Below are positions 42,791 through 50,939 of a stretch of 64,000 nucleotides of DNA, piece by piece. The notes below the pieces were generated by a model. It was not told the DNA's origin and did not search any database. It saw only the letters and a program-made list of their open reading frames with translations. Origin of the DNA: Hyphomonas sp. TMED17 (GTDB lineage Bacteria > Pseudomonadota > Alphaproteobacteria > Caulobacterales > Hyphomonadaceae); NCBI GenBank assembly GCA_002172915.1, contig NHBW01000006.1, positions 1 through 64,000 of the forward strand, given 5' to 3'. How positions within the stretch are numbered: position 1 is the first letter of the stretch; each line of letters starts with the position of its first letter. The position numbers and the translations under genes are program-made.

Positions 42791-44113
42791 TCACTTTGCG
42801 CCGCGTCCGGTCAGGACAACATCAATCGTTTTCAACAATATCAAAGTATCCAGCCAGAATGAAAAATATTTGACGTAATAAAGATCATATTCGAGCTTTT
42901 CTGCAACATCATGAATGCTGGTAACATGCCCCTGCCGCACTTGTGCCCATCCAGTAATGCCTGGTCGCACCATGTGCCGAAGGCGATAATTAGCAATATT
43001 CTTGGAATACAATTCAGACAGGCTGGACGTTTCAGGACGTGGGCCGATCCAGCTCATCTCCCCGCGGGCAACATTGATCAATTGTGGCAATTCATCAATT
43101 CGGCTCCGGCGCAGAAAATGACCAAGCCGGGTTATCCTGTTGTCTTCGCTTTTCGTCATATCGGACGTCACCGCATCACTCTCGCCCGGCTTAGACACCA
43201 TCGATCGGAATTTGAAGACTGTAAAAGCGCGACCACGATACCCAATCCGCGTTTGACGGAATAGAGCCGGCCCCGATGTTTCGAGCCGGATCAGCACGGC
43301 CGTTATTAAGAAAAGAGGCAATAAGAGAGCGAGGATGAACACCGCCCCGCAGCGGTCGAAAAGCGTCTTCATGCGGGCATAGATCGAGTCTATTGCGAGA
43401 TGCGCCAGATGGTCGGCGACATAGTCTGGCGAACGAACTTTTCCAAGCAAGCTCTCTTCGACATGATCCCGCGAATAGATTAACCGACCGGCTATAGCTT
43501 CTTCACCAAGAAAATGTTTCCAGTCAGCGGAAAGCTCGGTTCGGAGCCGATCAAAAACAATCGGAATATTCGGGTATAATGCGGCCATCTCTGGTGTAGC
43601 CGCCCTGATCCATTTGACCCCTAGAGACTTTCTAATCGAGGGCGCGGCATGGTCGGAAGCCAAAAGGAACCTGACTTTCCGGTTTTTCGAAGACAGTTTT
43701 GCGAAGAGGCATAATGTGCCTAACGTCAACAATAAACTCAGCGCCAATTGTGTCTTGGCATAAACCAGATCAAGAGCAAAAAAGAATGCTATTGTTAGAC
43801 CATATCCGACGCAAAGAGACGCGTTAACGACCGTCAGCCCATAGCGACCAGGCAAGGCGGCGATTTTGCGCTGAACCAGCAAACTCAACCCTACGGCCAG
43901 TAATGACGCCAGACAGGAATTGTAGAAATAGCCTGACGACCCCTGATGAGATGACCAGCCAAGCTGCAATATTGCTGGCAGGACAGCACCAAGAAGCAGT
44001 CCCGCCAGCACTTGATATCGTTGTCGTAAGAACCGGCCCTTTACGGGCAGGGCGACCGGCGAGGCCTCTGCCGGATTAGTCTGGAGCAATGTATTAAAAA
44101 CGTAAAAATTCAT
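42791..44113 (-). CDS. Undecaprenyl-phosphate sugar-1-phosphate transferase (exopolysaccharide priming)
   Basis: A 440-residue polyprenyl glycosylphosphotransferase (WcaJ/WbaP class). The N-terminal half has about four membrane helices (LLGAVLPAILQLGW; LASLLAVGLSLLV; VGYGLTIAFFFALDLVY) and a CoA-binding-like central domain. The C-terminal third is the catalytic bacterial sugar transferase: DRCGAVFILALLLPLFLI, QTRIGYRGRAFTVFKFRSM, RLGHFLRRSRIDELPQLINV, GEMSWIGPRPE and RPGITGWAQV. It loads the first sugar phosphate onto undecaprenyl phosphate. Its ATG overlaps the stop of the NusG-like gene by 4 nt. The sugar cannot be fixed by sequence alone; glucose- or galactose-1-phosphate is usual in this class. 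Confidence 0.92.
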   Translation of the reverse strand: MNFYVFNTLLQTNPAEASPVALPVKGRFLRQRYQVLAGLLLGAVLPAILQLGWSSHQGSSGYFYNSCLASLLAVGLSLLVQRKIAALPGRYGLTVVNASLCVGYGLTIAFFFALDLVYAKTQLALSLLLTLGTLCLFAKLSSKNRKVRFLLASDHAAPSIRKSLGVKWIRAATPEMAALYPNIPIVFDRLRTELSADWKHFLGEEAIAGRLIYSRDHVEESLLGKVRSPDYVADHLAHLAIDSIYARMKTLFDRCGAVFILALLLPLFLITAVLIRLETSGPALFRQTRIGYRGRAFTVFKFRSMVSKPGESDAVTSDMTKSEDNRITRLGHFLRRSRIDELPQLINVARGEMSWIGPRPETSSLSELYSKNIANYRLRHMVRPGITGWAQVRQGHVTSIHDVAEKLEYDLYYVKYFSFWLDTLILLKTIDVVLTGRGAK

Positions 44114-44619
44114 GCGGCTTTAACCACTGCCGACGTGGCTAATGTCACTGGAACTGAACGCCCAATCATATCCAGCAAAAGCGTCACGCGATCTCGCTCG
44201 GGCAAATCGACCACTCGACCGATCCAGTTATCAAATGCACCAACCATTACGCGAACTTTGTCGCCACGATGAAGATTATCCCGGAATGCGACAACACCAT
44301 TATCGTCCGCCAGTTTCATAAATTCAGGCACCAGCCCGGCAGGCAGAACAGCCGGGCTTGACCCAGTTCGAACCAGACGAACGACGCCGCATGAGCTATC
44401 AACCGGCCGCAATGATAAGCCCGTCGGACTCCTCAGAAAAACATATCCGGGAAAAAGCGGTTTGAGTTTGATATTGGTCTGGCGTCCTGATCGTATCGCT
44501 TTCGGAAGCGTCGGATACCAACTTTCGAAATTTTGCCGGCCCAAATTTTTCGCCGCGAGCGCTTCTTGTCCGACTTTGGTCTGAACTGCGAACCAACGCT
44601 CTGTTTTATCACGCTCCAT
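44110..44619 (-). CDS. NusG-family specialised antiterminator (RfaH-like)
   Basis: A 169-residue paralogue of NusG. The NGN domain is at residues about 6-100: RWFAVQTKVGQEALAAKNL, FESWYPTLPKAIRSGRQTN and LKPLFPGYVFLRS. The KOW domain follows (about 115-165: HRGDKVRVMVGAFDNWIGRV, then VTLLLDMIGRSVPVTL). Its place at the head of the polysaccharide operon, and length like RfaH, suggest an operon-specific elongation factor that lets RNA polymerase read through long polysaccharide operons, as with RfaH, LoaP or UpxY. GGGGGG lies 6 nt upstream of the ATG. No ops-like GGCGGTAG element was found in the locus, so its recruitment site is unknown. Confidence 0.88.
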   Translation of the reverse strand: MERDKTERWFAVQTKVGQEALAAKNLGRQNFESWYPTLPKAIRSGRQTNIKLKPLFPGYVFLRSPTGLSLRPVDSSCGVVRLVRTGSSPAVLPAGLVPEFMKLADDNGVVAFRDNLHRGDKVRVMVGAFDNWIGRVVDLPERDRVTLLLDMIGRSVPVTLATSAVVKAA

Positions 44620-44675
44620 TTTGTTCCCCCCAGCCGGCGCGAAAAACCTTCCGCAAAATTTTCATTAATATAGCA

Positions 44676-45536
44676 TTGAATGAAGACAGAACCGTGACTA
44701 CTACAAAAAGCTTAGGCGCGGTCGAACTCACGCGCTGGCGTAACCTTGTGTTCCGAGAGAGATGCCCAGTGTTTGGTCAAGAAAGCGCGAATATTGAGCC
44801 GTCCAGCCATGCCAACCCGGCAGGAATTACCGGTGTCCGGGCTTATGCCATTGGTGACATTCACGGGCGGTTGGATCTGTTAGACAAGCTGCTGACGGAA
44901 ATTGACAGTGATGATGCAACCCTGCCCAAAAAAGAAACACAAATGATCTTTCTTGGCGACCTCATCGACCGCGGTCCCCATTCAAAGCAGGTCCTAGACC
45001 GGGTCATCGAGCTCGGCCGCACCAACCGCAAATGCATAGTCATCCGCGGCAATCACGAAGCTTCCTTGCTGCAAGGATTATTTGAGAACCCTCGCATTCT
45101 GCCACAATGGTTGCGGCATGGTGGTTTCGAAACAGCCGAAAGTTATGGGCTCAGCCGGGGGCAAATCATAAGTGCGAAAGGTGCCAATCTTCAACACCTG
45201 CTTTTGTCCGCCATACCCGAAAGACATCTCAAATTTTTGTCGGATACCGTCGCTCAGGTGCGGTTTGGTGATTATCTCCTCGTTCATGCCGGTGTTCGAC
45301 CTGGCGTGCCCCTAGACAAGCAAAAGCCGGAAGACCTGATGTGGATCCGGTCCGCCTTCCTTGAAAGCCAGGCTGACTTCGGTTGTACCATTGTTCACGG
45401 GCATACGATCAGTGAAACAGCAATCATAAGGCCCAACCGGATTGGCATTGATACCGGCGCTTATCGCACCGGCCGCCTAACCGCACTCTGCATCGACGAA
45501 GATAACACTCACTTCATAGACGCGCACATTGCATAA
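44676..45536 (+). CDS. PPP-family metallophosphoesterase (Ser/Thr-phosphatase-like)
   Basis: A metallophosphatase of 286 residues from the TTG at 44676, or 280 from the GTG at 44694; neither has a strong ribosome-binding site. The PPP signature motifs are all present: GDIHGR, FLGDLIDRGPHS and IRGNHEASLL, with distal metal ligands in LLVHAGVRPG and VHGHT. This matches bacterial PrpA/lambda-type protein phosphatases, which may also cleave dinucleoside tetraphosphates (ApaH-like). It is divergent from the NusG-like gene in the exopolysaccharide locus, which otherwise lacks a Wzb-type tyrosine phosphatase. It might dephosphorylate the Wzc-like kinase, but that is speculation. Confidence 0.85.
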   Translation: MNEDRTVTTTKSLGAVELTRWRNLVFRERCPVFGQESANIEPSSHANPAGITGVRAYAIGDIHGRLDLLDKLLTEIDSDDATLPKKETQMIFLGDLIDRGPHSKQVLDRVIELGRTNRKCIVIRGNHEASLLQGLFENPRILPQWLRHGGFETAESYGLSRGQIISAKGANLQHLLLSAIPERHLKFLSDTVAQVRFGDYLLVHAGVRPGVPLDKQKPEDLMWIRSAFLESQADFGCTIVHGHTISETAIIRPNRIGIDTGAYRTGRLTALCIDEDNTHFIDAHIA

Positions 45537-45665
45537 ACTTCGCCCGGACAGGCCTGTATTAATATCGTGAATACATTCCATTATTAATGCAAAAAATACT
45601 TATATGTGACGGTTGCATTTCGATACATGAAATGATAGACAACTACCAACACGAAGGGGGCCAAA

Positions 45666-46322
45666 ATGTCGATTCTCGCAAAATTCCTTTTATCGATTGC
45701 TGTGGCTGGTGCAGTCAGCGCAACTAGCTTTGCGGCAAGCCTGGGCAATGTGGACTATAGCGGCGACAATGACGGCTTTGTTTTGGTGACTCGGGGGCTT
45801 GAAACTTTTGCTGCGCCAACGGGCACGGACATTTTCGCTGGTGACATTCTTACCAACACGTTGTCATCGACAGCGACCGTTACGGCGCTTGGTTGTTCGG
45901 TTGAAATGAATAAGGCCGAGCAAATCATTGTTGACAATAATTTTTGCGATGCAGGATCACTGATAAAGATTTCCGACCCGCTTAATCACAAACCGATACC
46001 ATCCTATCAGGCACAGACTGGTGATCTTACCGCGGGTGCGGGAGGCAGTACAGGTGCAACCACGACAACTGCCACAACGACGGCGTCTGGGGCGGCAACA
46101 ACCAGCACGGCAACCGCAGCATCCGGTGTGACAACAACTGGCACCGTTTCCGGCGCAGTCACCACCACAACAGCAACGACTGCGGCGGCAACAACGGCCG
46201 CAGCGACAACAACTGCAGCGACGACCGGGATCGTCGGCGCTGTTGGTGGTCTTGGCGTCGTGGGAGCAACAGCGGCCGTTATCGCGACGGCGGCGATTAT
46301 TTCAGATGCGGTTAGCAATTAG
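45666..46322 (+). CDS. Secreted Thr/Ala-rich protein with hydrophobic C-terminus
   Basis: A 218-residue exported protein. GAAGGGGG lies 6-7 nt before the ATG. Signal peptide at residues 1-23 (LLSIAVAGAVSATSFA, then ASLG). Residues about 24-115 form a small beta domain with two Cys (LGCSVEMNK and NNFCDAG), loosely like a FecR-type domain (GTDIFAGDILTNTLSSTATV). Residues about 125-185 are low-complexity Thr/Ala/Ser (runs such as TTTTATTTASGAATTSTATA). The last 30 residues are a Gly/Ala/Val membrane-like helix (GAVGGLGVVGATAAVIATAA). The Thr-rich region is a likely site of glycosylation or an extended spacer. Its position at the end of the polysaccharide locus suggests a surface role; function unknown. 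Confidence 0.7.
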   Translation: MSILAKFLLSIAVAGAVSATSFAASLGNVDYSGDNDGFVLVTRGLETFAAPTGTDIFAGDILTNTLSSTATVTALGCSVEMNKAEQIIVDNNFCDAGSLIKISDPLNHKPIPSYQAQTGDLTAGAGGSTGATTTTATTTASGAATTSTATAASGVTTTGTVSGAVTTTTATTAAATTAAATTTAATTGIVGAVGGLGVVGATAAVIATAAIISDAVSN

Positions 46323-46345
46323 GCTAATTTTCTGAATATCTGCAT

Positions 46346-47110
46346 CTAGTTTTCAGCTGATAGGCGGGCAGCGCGGGCGTCGGGCATTTCCCGCGCTACG
46401 CCAAATTGGCCGCGCCGGACAAGCCAGAACATTCCGACAAGATCGAACAGACCGGCGCCGAGACGACCAAAGAACCCGTACTTCGATTCGCCATGCCAGC
46501 GGGCTCGATCATTGACCAGCTCTTCCCGCACATCCCAGCCGGCCCGCTTGACGAGCGCAGGTAGAAAACGATGCATTGAAGCGAAGTATGGCAGATCTCG
46601 AAGAGCCTGGGTCCGGATCAGTTTCCACCCACACCCGGCATCCGTCACATCATCATGCAAAACAAACCGGCGCACGCCATTGGCAATACGCGACTGCAGC
46701 CACTTAAACCCGCTATCATTCCGACTATTGCGTCGCCCTGCAATCAGACCAAGCGTAGTGTTTTCCGACGCGGCGATTACATCCGAGAAAAGCCGGGCGG
46801 TATCGGCAACGTCATTCTGTCCGTCACCATCCAGCAATTGCGTCCACGTCCCCCGGACAAGTTTCGACCCGGTAAAAATTGCTGCCGACTTACCGGCACG
46901 TTTGATGTGAGATAGGGTCCGGATAGTTTCCGGCCATTTCTCGGATGCCTGGGCGAGCTCAGCGCCGGTACTATCCTCCGAGCAGTCATTCACGCAAATC
47001 ACTTCAAAACTGACGCCATGCAATTCCTGATGCACTTCATCAAGCAAAGGCAGGACATTCCCCTGCTCATTAAAGAAGGGTATGATAACCGATAACTCAA
47101 CTTCACTCAT
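46346..47110 (-). CDS. GT2-family glycosyltransferase (dolichyl-phosphate-mannose-synthase-like)
   Basis: A 254-residue GT-A glycosyltransferase. N-terminal SVIIPFFNEQGNVLPLLDEV is the GT2 opening; VICVNDCSEDST carries the first nucleotide-binding Asp, and QLLDGDGQND the DxD-like motif; DAGCGWKLIRTQALRDL follows. The C-terminus has a hydrophobic stretch (GRLGAGLFDLVGMFWLVRRG). Such enzymes usually move a sugar from a nucleotide donor to polyprenyl phosphate. It overlaps zapA by 4 nt, so it sits in a cell-division-linked operon rather than strictly in the exopolysaccharide operon. Confidence 0.85.
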   Translation of the reverse strand: MSEVELSVIIPFFNEQGNVLPLLDEVHQELHGVSFEVICVNDCSEDSTGAELAQASEKWPETIRTLSHIKRAGKSAAIFTGSKLVRGTWTQLLDGDGQNDVADTARLFSDVIAASENTTLGLIAGRRNSRNDSGFKWLQSRIANGVRRFVLHDDVTDAGCGWKLIRTQALRDLPYFASMHRFLPALVKRAGWDVREELVNDRARWHGESKYGFFGRLGAGLFDLVGMFWLVRRGQFGVAREMPDARAARLSAEN

Positions 47111-47418
47111 AGATTACCCTCCACTTTTACCGCCAACGCCAGAAGCCGCTTTGCCGCCTCATCAAGTGCCGTATTCACATTGGCAAGTGATAAGTCGACA
47201 GACGCGGCCGCTTCGGAACTGACATTTTCTAACTCATCGAGCAAAGCGAGCGCCGCGATCAGCATCAGGCGCTGATCTCCGACCTGCCCGACCGCCGCTT
47301 CAATCTCGTCCAGCCTGGTATCGAGACGAGTCGCAAGATCTTTTAGACGCGCCTCTTGCCCCGGCGCACATGCCAGCGAATAATCTCTTCCTCTGAGGCG
47401 AATTTCGGCTCTAGCCAT
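47107..47418 (-). CDS. zapA: Cell division protein ZapA
   Basis: A 103-residue FtsZ-ring stabiliser. N-terminal AEIRLRGRDYSLACAPGQEARLKDL is the ZapA head (beta strands plus helix), then a long coiled-coil helix (LDTRLDEIEAAVGQVGDQRL, then LMLIAALALLDELENVSSEA). Length is typical. ZapA binds FtsZ and bundles protofilaments at midcell. It overlaps the DUF4164-like gene by 8 nt upstream and GT2 by 4 nt downstream; the DUF4164-zapA pair beside tkt is common in Alphaproteobacteria. Confidence 0.9.
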   Translation of the reverse strand: MARAEIRLRGRDYSLACAPGQEARLKDLATRLDTRLDEIEAAVGQVGDQRLMLIAALALLDELENVSSEAAASVDLSLANVNTALDEAAKRLLALAVKVEGNL

Positions 47419-47692
47419 CAGTCTTATCTCGGTGCTTTAGCACCGACCGAATCTCTGAAATCGCGGATCCCAATTTTGACGAGGCTTCGTCGGTAACGCC
47501 GCGTAGTGCATTTTCCCGCGCTAGCGCCGCATCTAGCTGTCCGGCAAGCTCAGCCCGGTCGTCAACCATAGCAGACAATTCCTGACGCAGGACAGAGGCA
47601 TTGTTTGGCTGCTCGGAAAGACGCTCGATAACCATCTCCAGCTCGGACAGAGCTTCATTAAAACGCTGCAAGGATTGTTCAGTCGATGACAT
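47411..47692 (-). CDS. DUF4164-like coiled-coil protein
   Basis: A 93-residue cytosolic protein that is almost entirely coiled coil (SLQRFNEALSELEMVIERLS; LRQELSAMVDDRAELAGQLD; ARENALRGVTDEASSKLGSA). It matches the small alphaproteobacterial DUF4164 family in length and in its position upstream of zapA. I take the ATG at 47692 (MSSTEQSL); the frame extends to 47728 without better support. It may help cell division or ZapA function, judged by conserved linkage only. Divergent from tkt. Confidence 0.7.
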   Translation of the reverse strand: MSSTEQSLQRFNEALSELEMVIERLSEQPNNASVLRQELSAMVDDRAELAGQLDAALARENALRGVTDEASSKLGSAISEIRSVLKHRDKTDG

Positions 47693-47802
47693 GCTATTGT
47701 GTTTGCCGCTATTACGCGGAAAACTCAATAGATCGATGCCGGAGGCGCTTGACTCACAGCGCCGCTCTGGTCATTGCGAACTATAATGATCGAGAGGGTA
47801 AG

Positions 47803-49770
47803 ATGACTTTAAAAAATTCTGACATGGCGAATGCAATCCGGGCCTTATCAATGGACGCGGTTGAAGCTGCTGCATCAGGTCATGTCGGCTTACCACTCGG
47901 TATAGCGGATACTGCGACAGTGTTATGGACGAAGTTCCTCAAGCACAATCCGGCGGATCCAAACTGGCCCGATCGTGACCGATTCGTCTTGTCAGCCGGA
48001 CACGGCTCAATGCTGATCTATGCCCTCTTGCATCTCACCGGATATGGGAGTGTCAGCCGCGACGATATCCGGTCTTTCCGGCAACTTAACTCGGCGACGC
48101 CCGGACACCCTGAAAACTTTGTGACCACAGGTGTTGAAACGACCACAGGCCCGCTTGGGCAAGGCATCGCGACAGCGGTCGGAATGGCGATCGCCGAACG
48201 GCATCTGAATGCCCGCTTCGGTGACAGTCTCGTCAATCACAAAATCTATGTTCTGGTCGGAGACGGCTGTCTGATGGAAGGCGTCAGTCAGGAAGCGATC
48301 ACGCTGGCCGGTCATCTGAAACTATCCAATCTTGTCGTATTGTTCGATGATAATGCGGTGACAATTGATGGCGGCACCGACCTTGCCGATAATACCGACC
48401 AATGTGCCCGGTTTGAGGCATCTGGCTGGGTTACAAAACGCATTGACGGCCACAATGTCGAAGAAATCGAAGCCGCACTAAGCTGGGCCCAAACGGCAAG
48501 TGCGCCGGTCATGATCGCCTGCAAAACCCGCATTGGTTTCGGCGCACCGACCCTGGAAGGTACAGGCAAAGCACATGGCGGCCCCTACGGGGCAAACGAA
48601 GTGGCAGGTATCCGGGAAAATATTGGCTGGCCCCACGCGCCATTTATTGTCCCAAATGATATCGAAAGCGCATGGCAAGAGGCCGGCAAAAACAGCCTGC
48701 CGGAATATGAGGCCTGGCAGGAACGCCACGCCACCTCCGAACAGAAAAAAGTATTCGACGATGCAATGGCCGGCGCCTTGCCTGCGGATCTCGACGCACA
48801 GATCATCGCACATAAAAAGGCGCTGATTGAGGCTGGCGAAGACAAAGCAACCCGGCAATGGTCGGGGGCGGCCTTGGAGGTTCTGACCGCCCAAATACCC
48901 GAAATGATTGGTGGATCAGCCGACCTGACCGGATCAAACAATACCCGCACAGCGTCAACTTCAGCTTTGACGCCCGCCAACTGGTCGGGGCGCTACATTC
49001 ATTATGGCATCCGCGAGCACGCCATGGCCGCTGCGATGAACGGTATGTCACTACACGGCGGCATTATCCCCTATTCCGGCACATTTCTCGTATTCGCAGA
49101 TTATAGCCGGCCCGCCATTCGGCTTGGTGCCCTGATGGGCGAACGGGTTATTCATGTAATGACACATGATTCGATTGGTCTTGGTGAAGATGGCCCAACC
49201 CACCAACCGGTGGAGCATCTCGCCTCATTGCGTGCAATGCCGAACATGATGGTCTTCAGGCCATGTGACGGTATTGAAACGGCAGAGTGCTGGGAGCTTG
49301 CCCTGCGCAATATTGACGGACCTTCGACAATGGCACTCACCCGCCAAAAAGTGAAGTCGGCCCGGACAGAGCAGAATGACCGCAATCTGTCGGCACAGGG
49401 CGGCTATGTTCTATCCGATATGACAGATGCCCGCGCCGTTATAATTGCAACCGGATCCGAAGTTGAGATCGCTCTGGCGGCCCAAAGTAAATTATCCGAG
49501 CAGGGGATACCGACCCGGATCGTTTCAATGCCATGTATGGAGCTTTTTGAAGCCCAGAATGCCGCCTATAGAGACGAAACACTCGGCGGAGCTTTGCCCA
49601 AAGTCGCTGTCGAAGCGGGCGTCCGGTTCGGCTGGGACCGCTGGATCGGCAATACCGGTGATTTCGTCGGCATGACAGGTTTCGGCGCCTCTGCGCCATA
49701 TAAAGAATTGTATGAGCGATTTGGAATCACACCAGATGCGATCGTCGCTGCGGTCAAAGCCAAACTTTAG
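47803..49770 (+). CDS. tkt: Transketolase
   Basis: A 655-residue thiamine-diphosphate enzyme of the pentose phosphate pathway that transfers two-carbon ketol units between sugar phosphates. Features: N-terminal helix AIRALSMDAVEAAASGHVGL with the catalytic His, FVLSAGHGSMLIYALLHL, TTGPLGQGIATAVGMAIAER, TPP/metal motif VGDGCLMEGVSQEAI ending in DDN, TRIGFGAPTLEGTGKAHG, GGSADLTGSNNT, YGIREHAMAAAMNG, and HDSIGLGEDGPTHQPVEHL. The ATG at 47803 has GAGGG about 6 nt upstream; a longer frame to 47686 would overlap the DUF4164-like gene and is rejected. Thiamine synthesis genes are in the same window (thiC, thiD). Confidence 0.97.
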   Translation: MTLKNSDMANAIRALSMDAVEAAASGHVGLPLGIADTATVLWTKFLKHNPADPNWPDRDRFVLSAGHGSMLIYALLHLTGYGSVSRDDIRSFRQLNSATPGHPENFVTTGVETTTGPLGQGIATAVGMAIAERHLNARFGDSLVNHKIYVLVGDGCLMEGVSQEAITLAGHLKLSNLVVLFDDNAVTIDGGTDLADNTDQCARFEASGWVTKRIDGHNVEEIEAALSWAQTASAPVMIACKTRIGFGAPTLEGTGKAHGGPYGANEVAGIRENIGWPHAPFIVPNDIESAWQEAGKNSLPEYEAWQERHATSEQKKVFDDAMAGALPADLDAQIIAHKKALIEAGEDKATRQWSGAALEVLTAQIPEMIGGSADLTGSNNTRTASTSALTPANWSGRYIHYGIREHAMAAAMNGMSLHGGIIPYSGTFLVFADYSRPAIRLGALMGERVIHVMTHDSIGLGEDGPTHQPVEHLASLRAMPNMMVFRPCDGIETAECWELALRNIDGPSTMALTRQKVKSARTEQNDRNLSAQGGYVLSDMTDARAVIIATGSEVEIALAAQSKLSEQGIPTRIVSMPCMELFEAQNAAYRDETLGGALPKVAVEAGVRFGWDRWIGNTGDFVGMTGFGASAPYKELYERFGITPDAIVAAVKAKL

Positions 49771-49800
49771 CGCACAGGGTTGGATGCCAAGGGCTAAGAG

Positions 49801-50898
49801 CTAACTGATAGGCGTCATCGACCAGGCGGTGTCCTGCTCAATCCGGCGTTGTTCCGCAGTCAACGGGATCAAACCCTTATCAACAAGATAACCGTTTGGT
49901 CCCCAGCTATCCTCCTGGGTAAATTCGCGTACAAAATCGGCGAGGCCCGGGACGAAATCAGTGTTCTGTTTTTTGACATACATGAATAGTGAACGGGATA
50001 TGCCATAATTCGCGTTCTCAATCTGTGAGAAAACCGGTTCGACGCCATTTACCCGGGCGCCTTTAACCCGGTCGAGATTCTGTTCGAGGAATGAAAAGCC
50101 GACCACACCGACGCTGTTTTCATTCTTCAAAAGCATCCGGACAATAGAGCTGTCGTTTTCGCCACTATCGATCCAGGCGCCATCATTTCGAATCGTCCTC
50201 GCCTTCTTGCCAAAAAGGTCGAGATTACGATCGTAGAGTTCGGCCATTTCGGGAATAGCCAGAGCACCGCCCACAAGCGCAATATCAGCAAAAGCATCGC
50301 GTGTACCGGACGTTGGCGGCGGACCGAGAACAATAATCGGCAGGGCCGGCAGTTCAGGCGATATATCGCTCCAGAACCGGTTCGAATTTACCTGCCATCC
50401 ACCCGCCCCATTAGGCAGTTCCGCCGCGAGGGCCCGGTAAATCTGTTCTTTTGTGAGATCGAATTCCGGCGCACTTTTAGCATTCGCAATCACAATCCCG
50501 TCAAATCCGATATTCACTTCAATAATCTCGGTAATCCCGGCGGCAGCGCATAGCTCCCGCTCAGATGATTTTATACGGCGGGACGCGTTAACAATTGACG
50601 GCTCGTCTCCACCGAGAGAGCGGCAAAACGCCTTGAAGCCACCGCCTGTCCCGGTGCTCTCGACAATCGGGCTGGCATAAGACGAGGCTGCACCGAATTG
50701 CTCGGCAACTGTCATCGAAAACGGCGCCACTGTCGATGAGCCGACAATTTTGATTTTCTGGGCCTGCTGCGTCATAAATACTGGCGCGTCCGAAACGGGC
50801 TGCTCAAAATCGGCCAGATCGATACGGGGGCCGCACCCTACAAGTGCAACGCCCATGGCAAACAGACCAGCGATCAGAACGCGTTTTATATTAGCCAT
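49801..50898 (-). CDS. PstS-like phosphate-binding lipoprotein
   Basis: A 365-residue substrate-binding protein of the PstS family. The ATG at 50898 gives a lipoprotein signal (VLIAGLFAMGVALVGCG) with lipobox LVGC. The phosphate-binding loops are visible: KIVGSSTVAPFSMTVAE, ESTGTGGGFKAFC, NASRRIKSSE, GFDGIVIAN, GPPPTSGTRDAF. No pstC, pstA, pstB or phoU is adjacent, so it is an orphan binding protein that may feed a transporter elsewhere or serve as a phosphate sensor. It follows murI by 41 nt on the same strand. The start has only a weak upstream signal. Confidence 0.88.
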   Translation of the reverse strand: MANIKRVLIAGLFAMGVALVGCGPRIDLADFEQPVSDAPVFMTQQAQKIKIVGSSTVAPFSMTVAEQFGAASSYASPIVESTGTGGGFKAFCRSLGGDEPSIVNASRRIKSSERELCAAAGITEIIEVNIGFDGIVIANAKSAPEFDLTKEQIYRALAAELPNGAGGWQVNSNRFWSDISPELPALPIIVLGPPPTSGTRDAFADIALVGGALAIPEMAELYDRNLDLFGKKARTIRNDGAWIDSGENDSSIVRMLLKNENSVGVVGFSFLEQNLDRVKGARVNGVEPVFSQIENANYGISRSLFMYVKKQNTDFVPGLADFVREFTQEDSWGPNGYLVDKGLIPLTAEQRRIEQDTAWSMTPIS

Positions 50899-50939
50899 AG
50901 CCAAGTCCAGCCCCTCATCTTCGCCGACCCGCTGTTTTC

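Noticed and set aside
47686..47802. N-terminal extension of transketolase
   Set aside because: It would overlap the divergent DUF4164-like gene, has no homology to the transketolase N-terminus, and the ATG at 47803 has a good ribosome-binding site.
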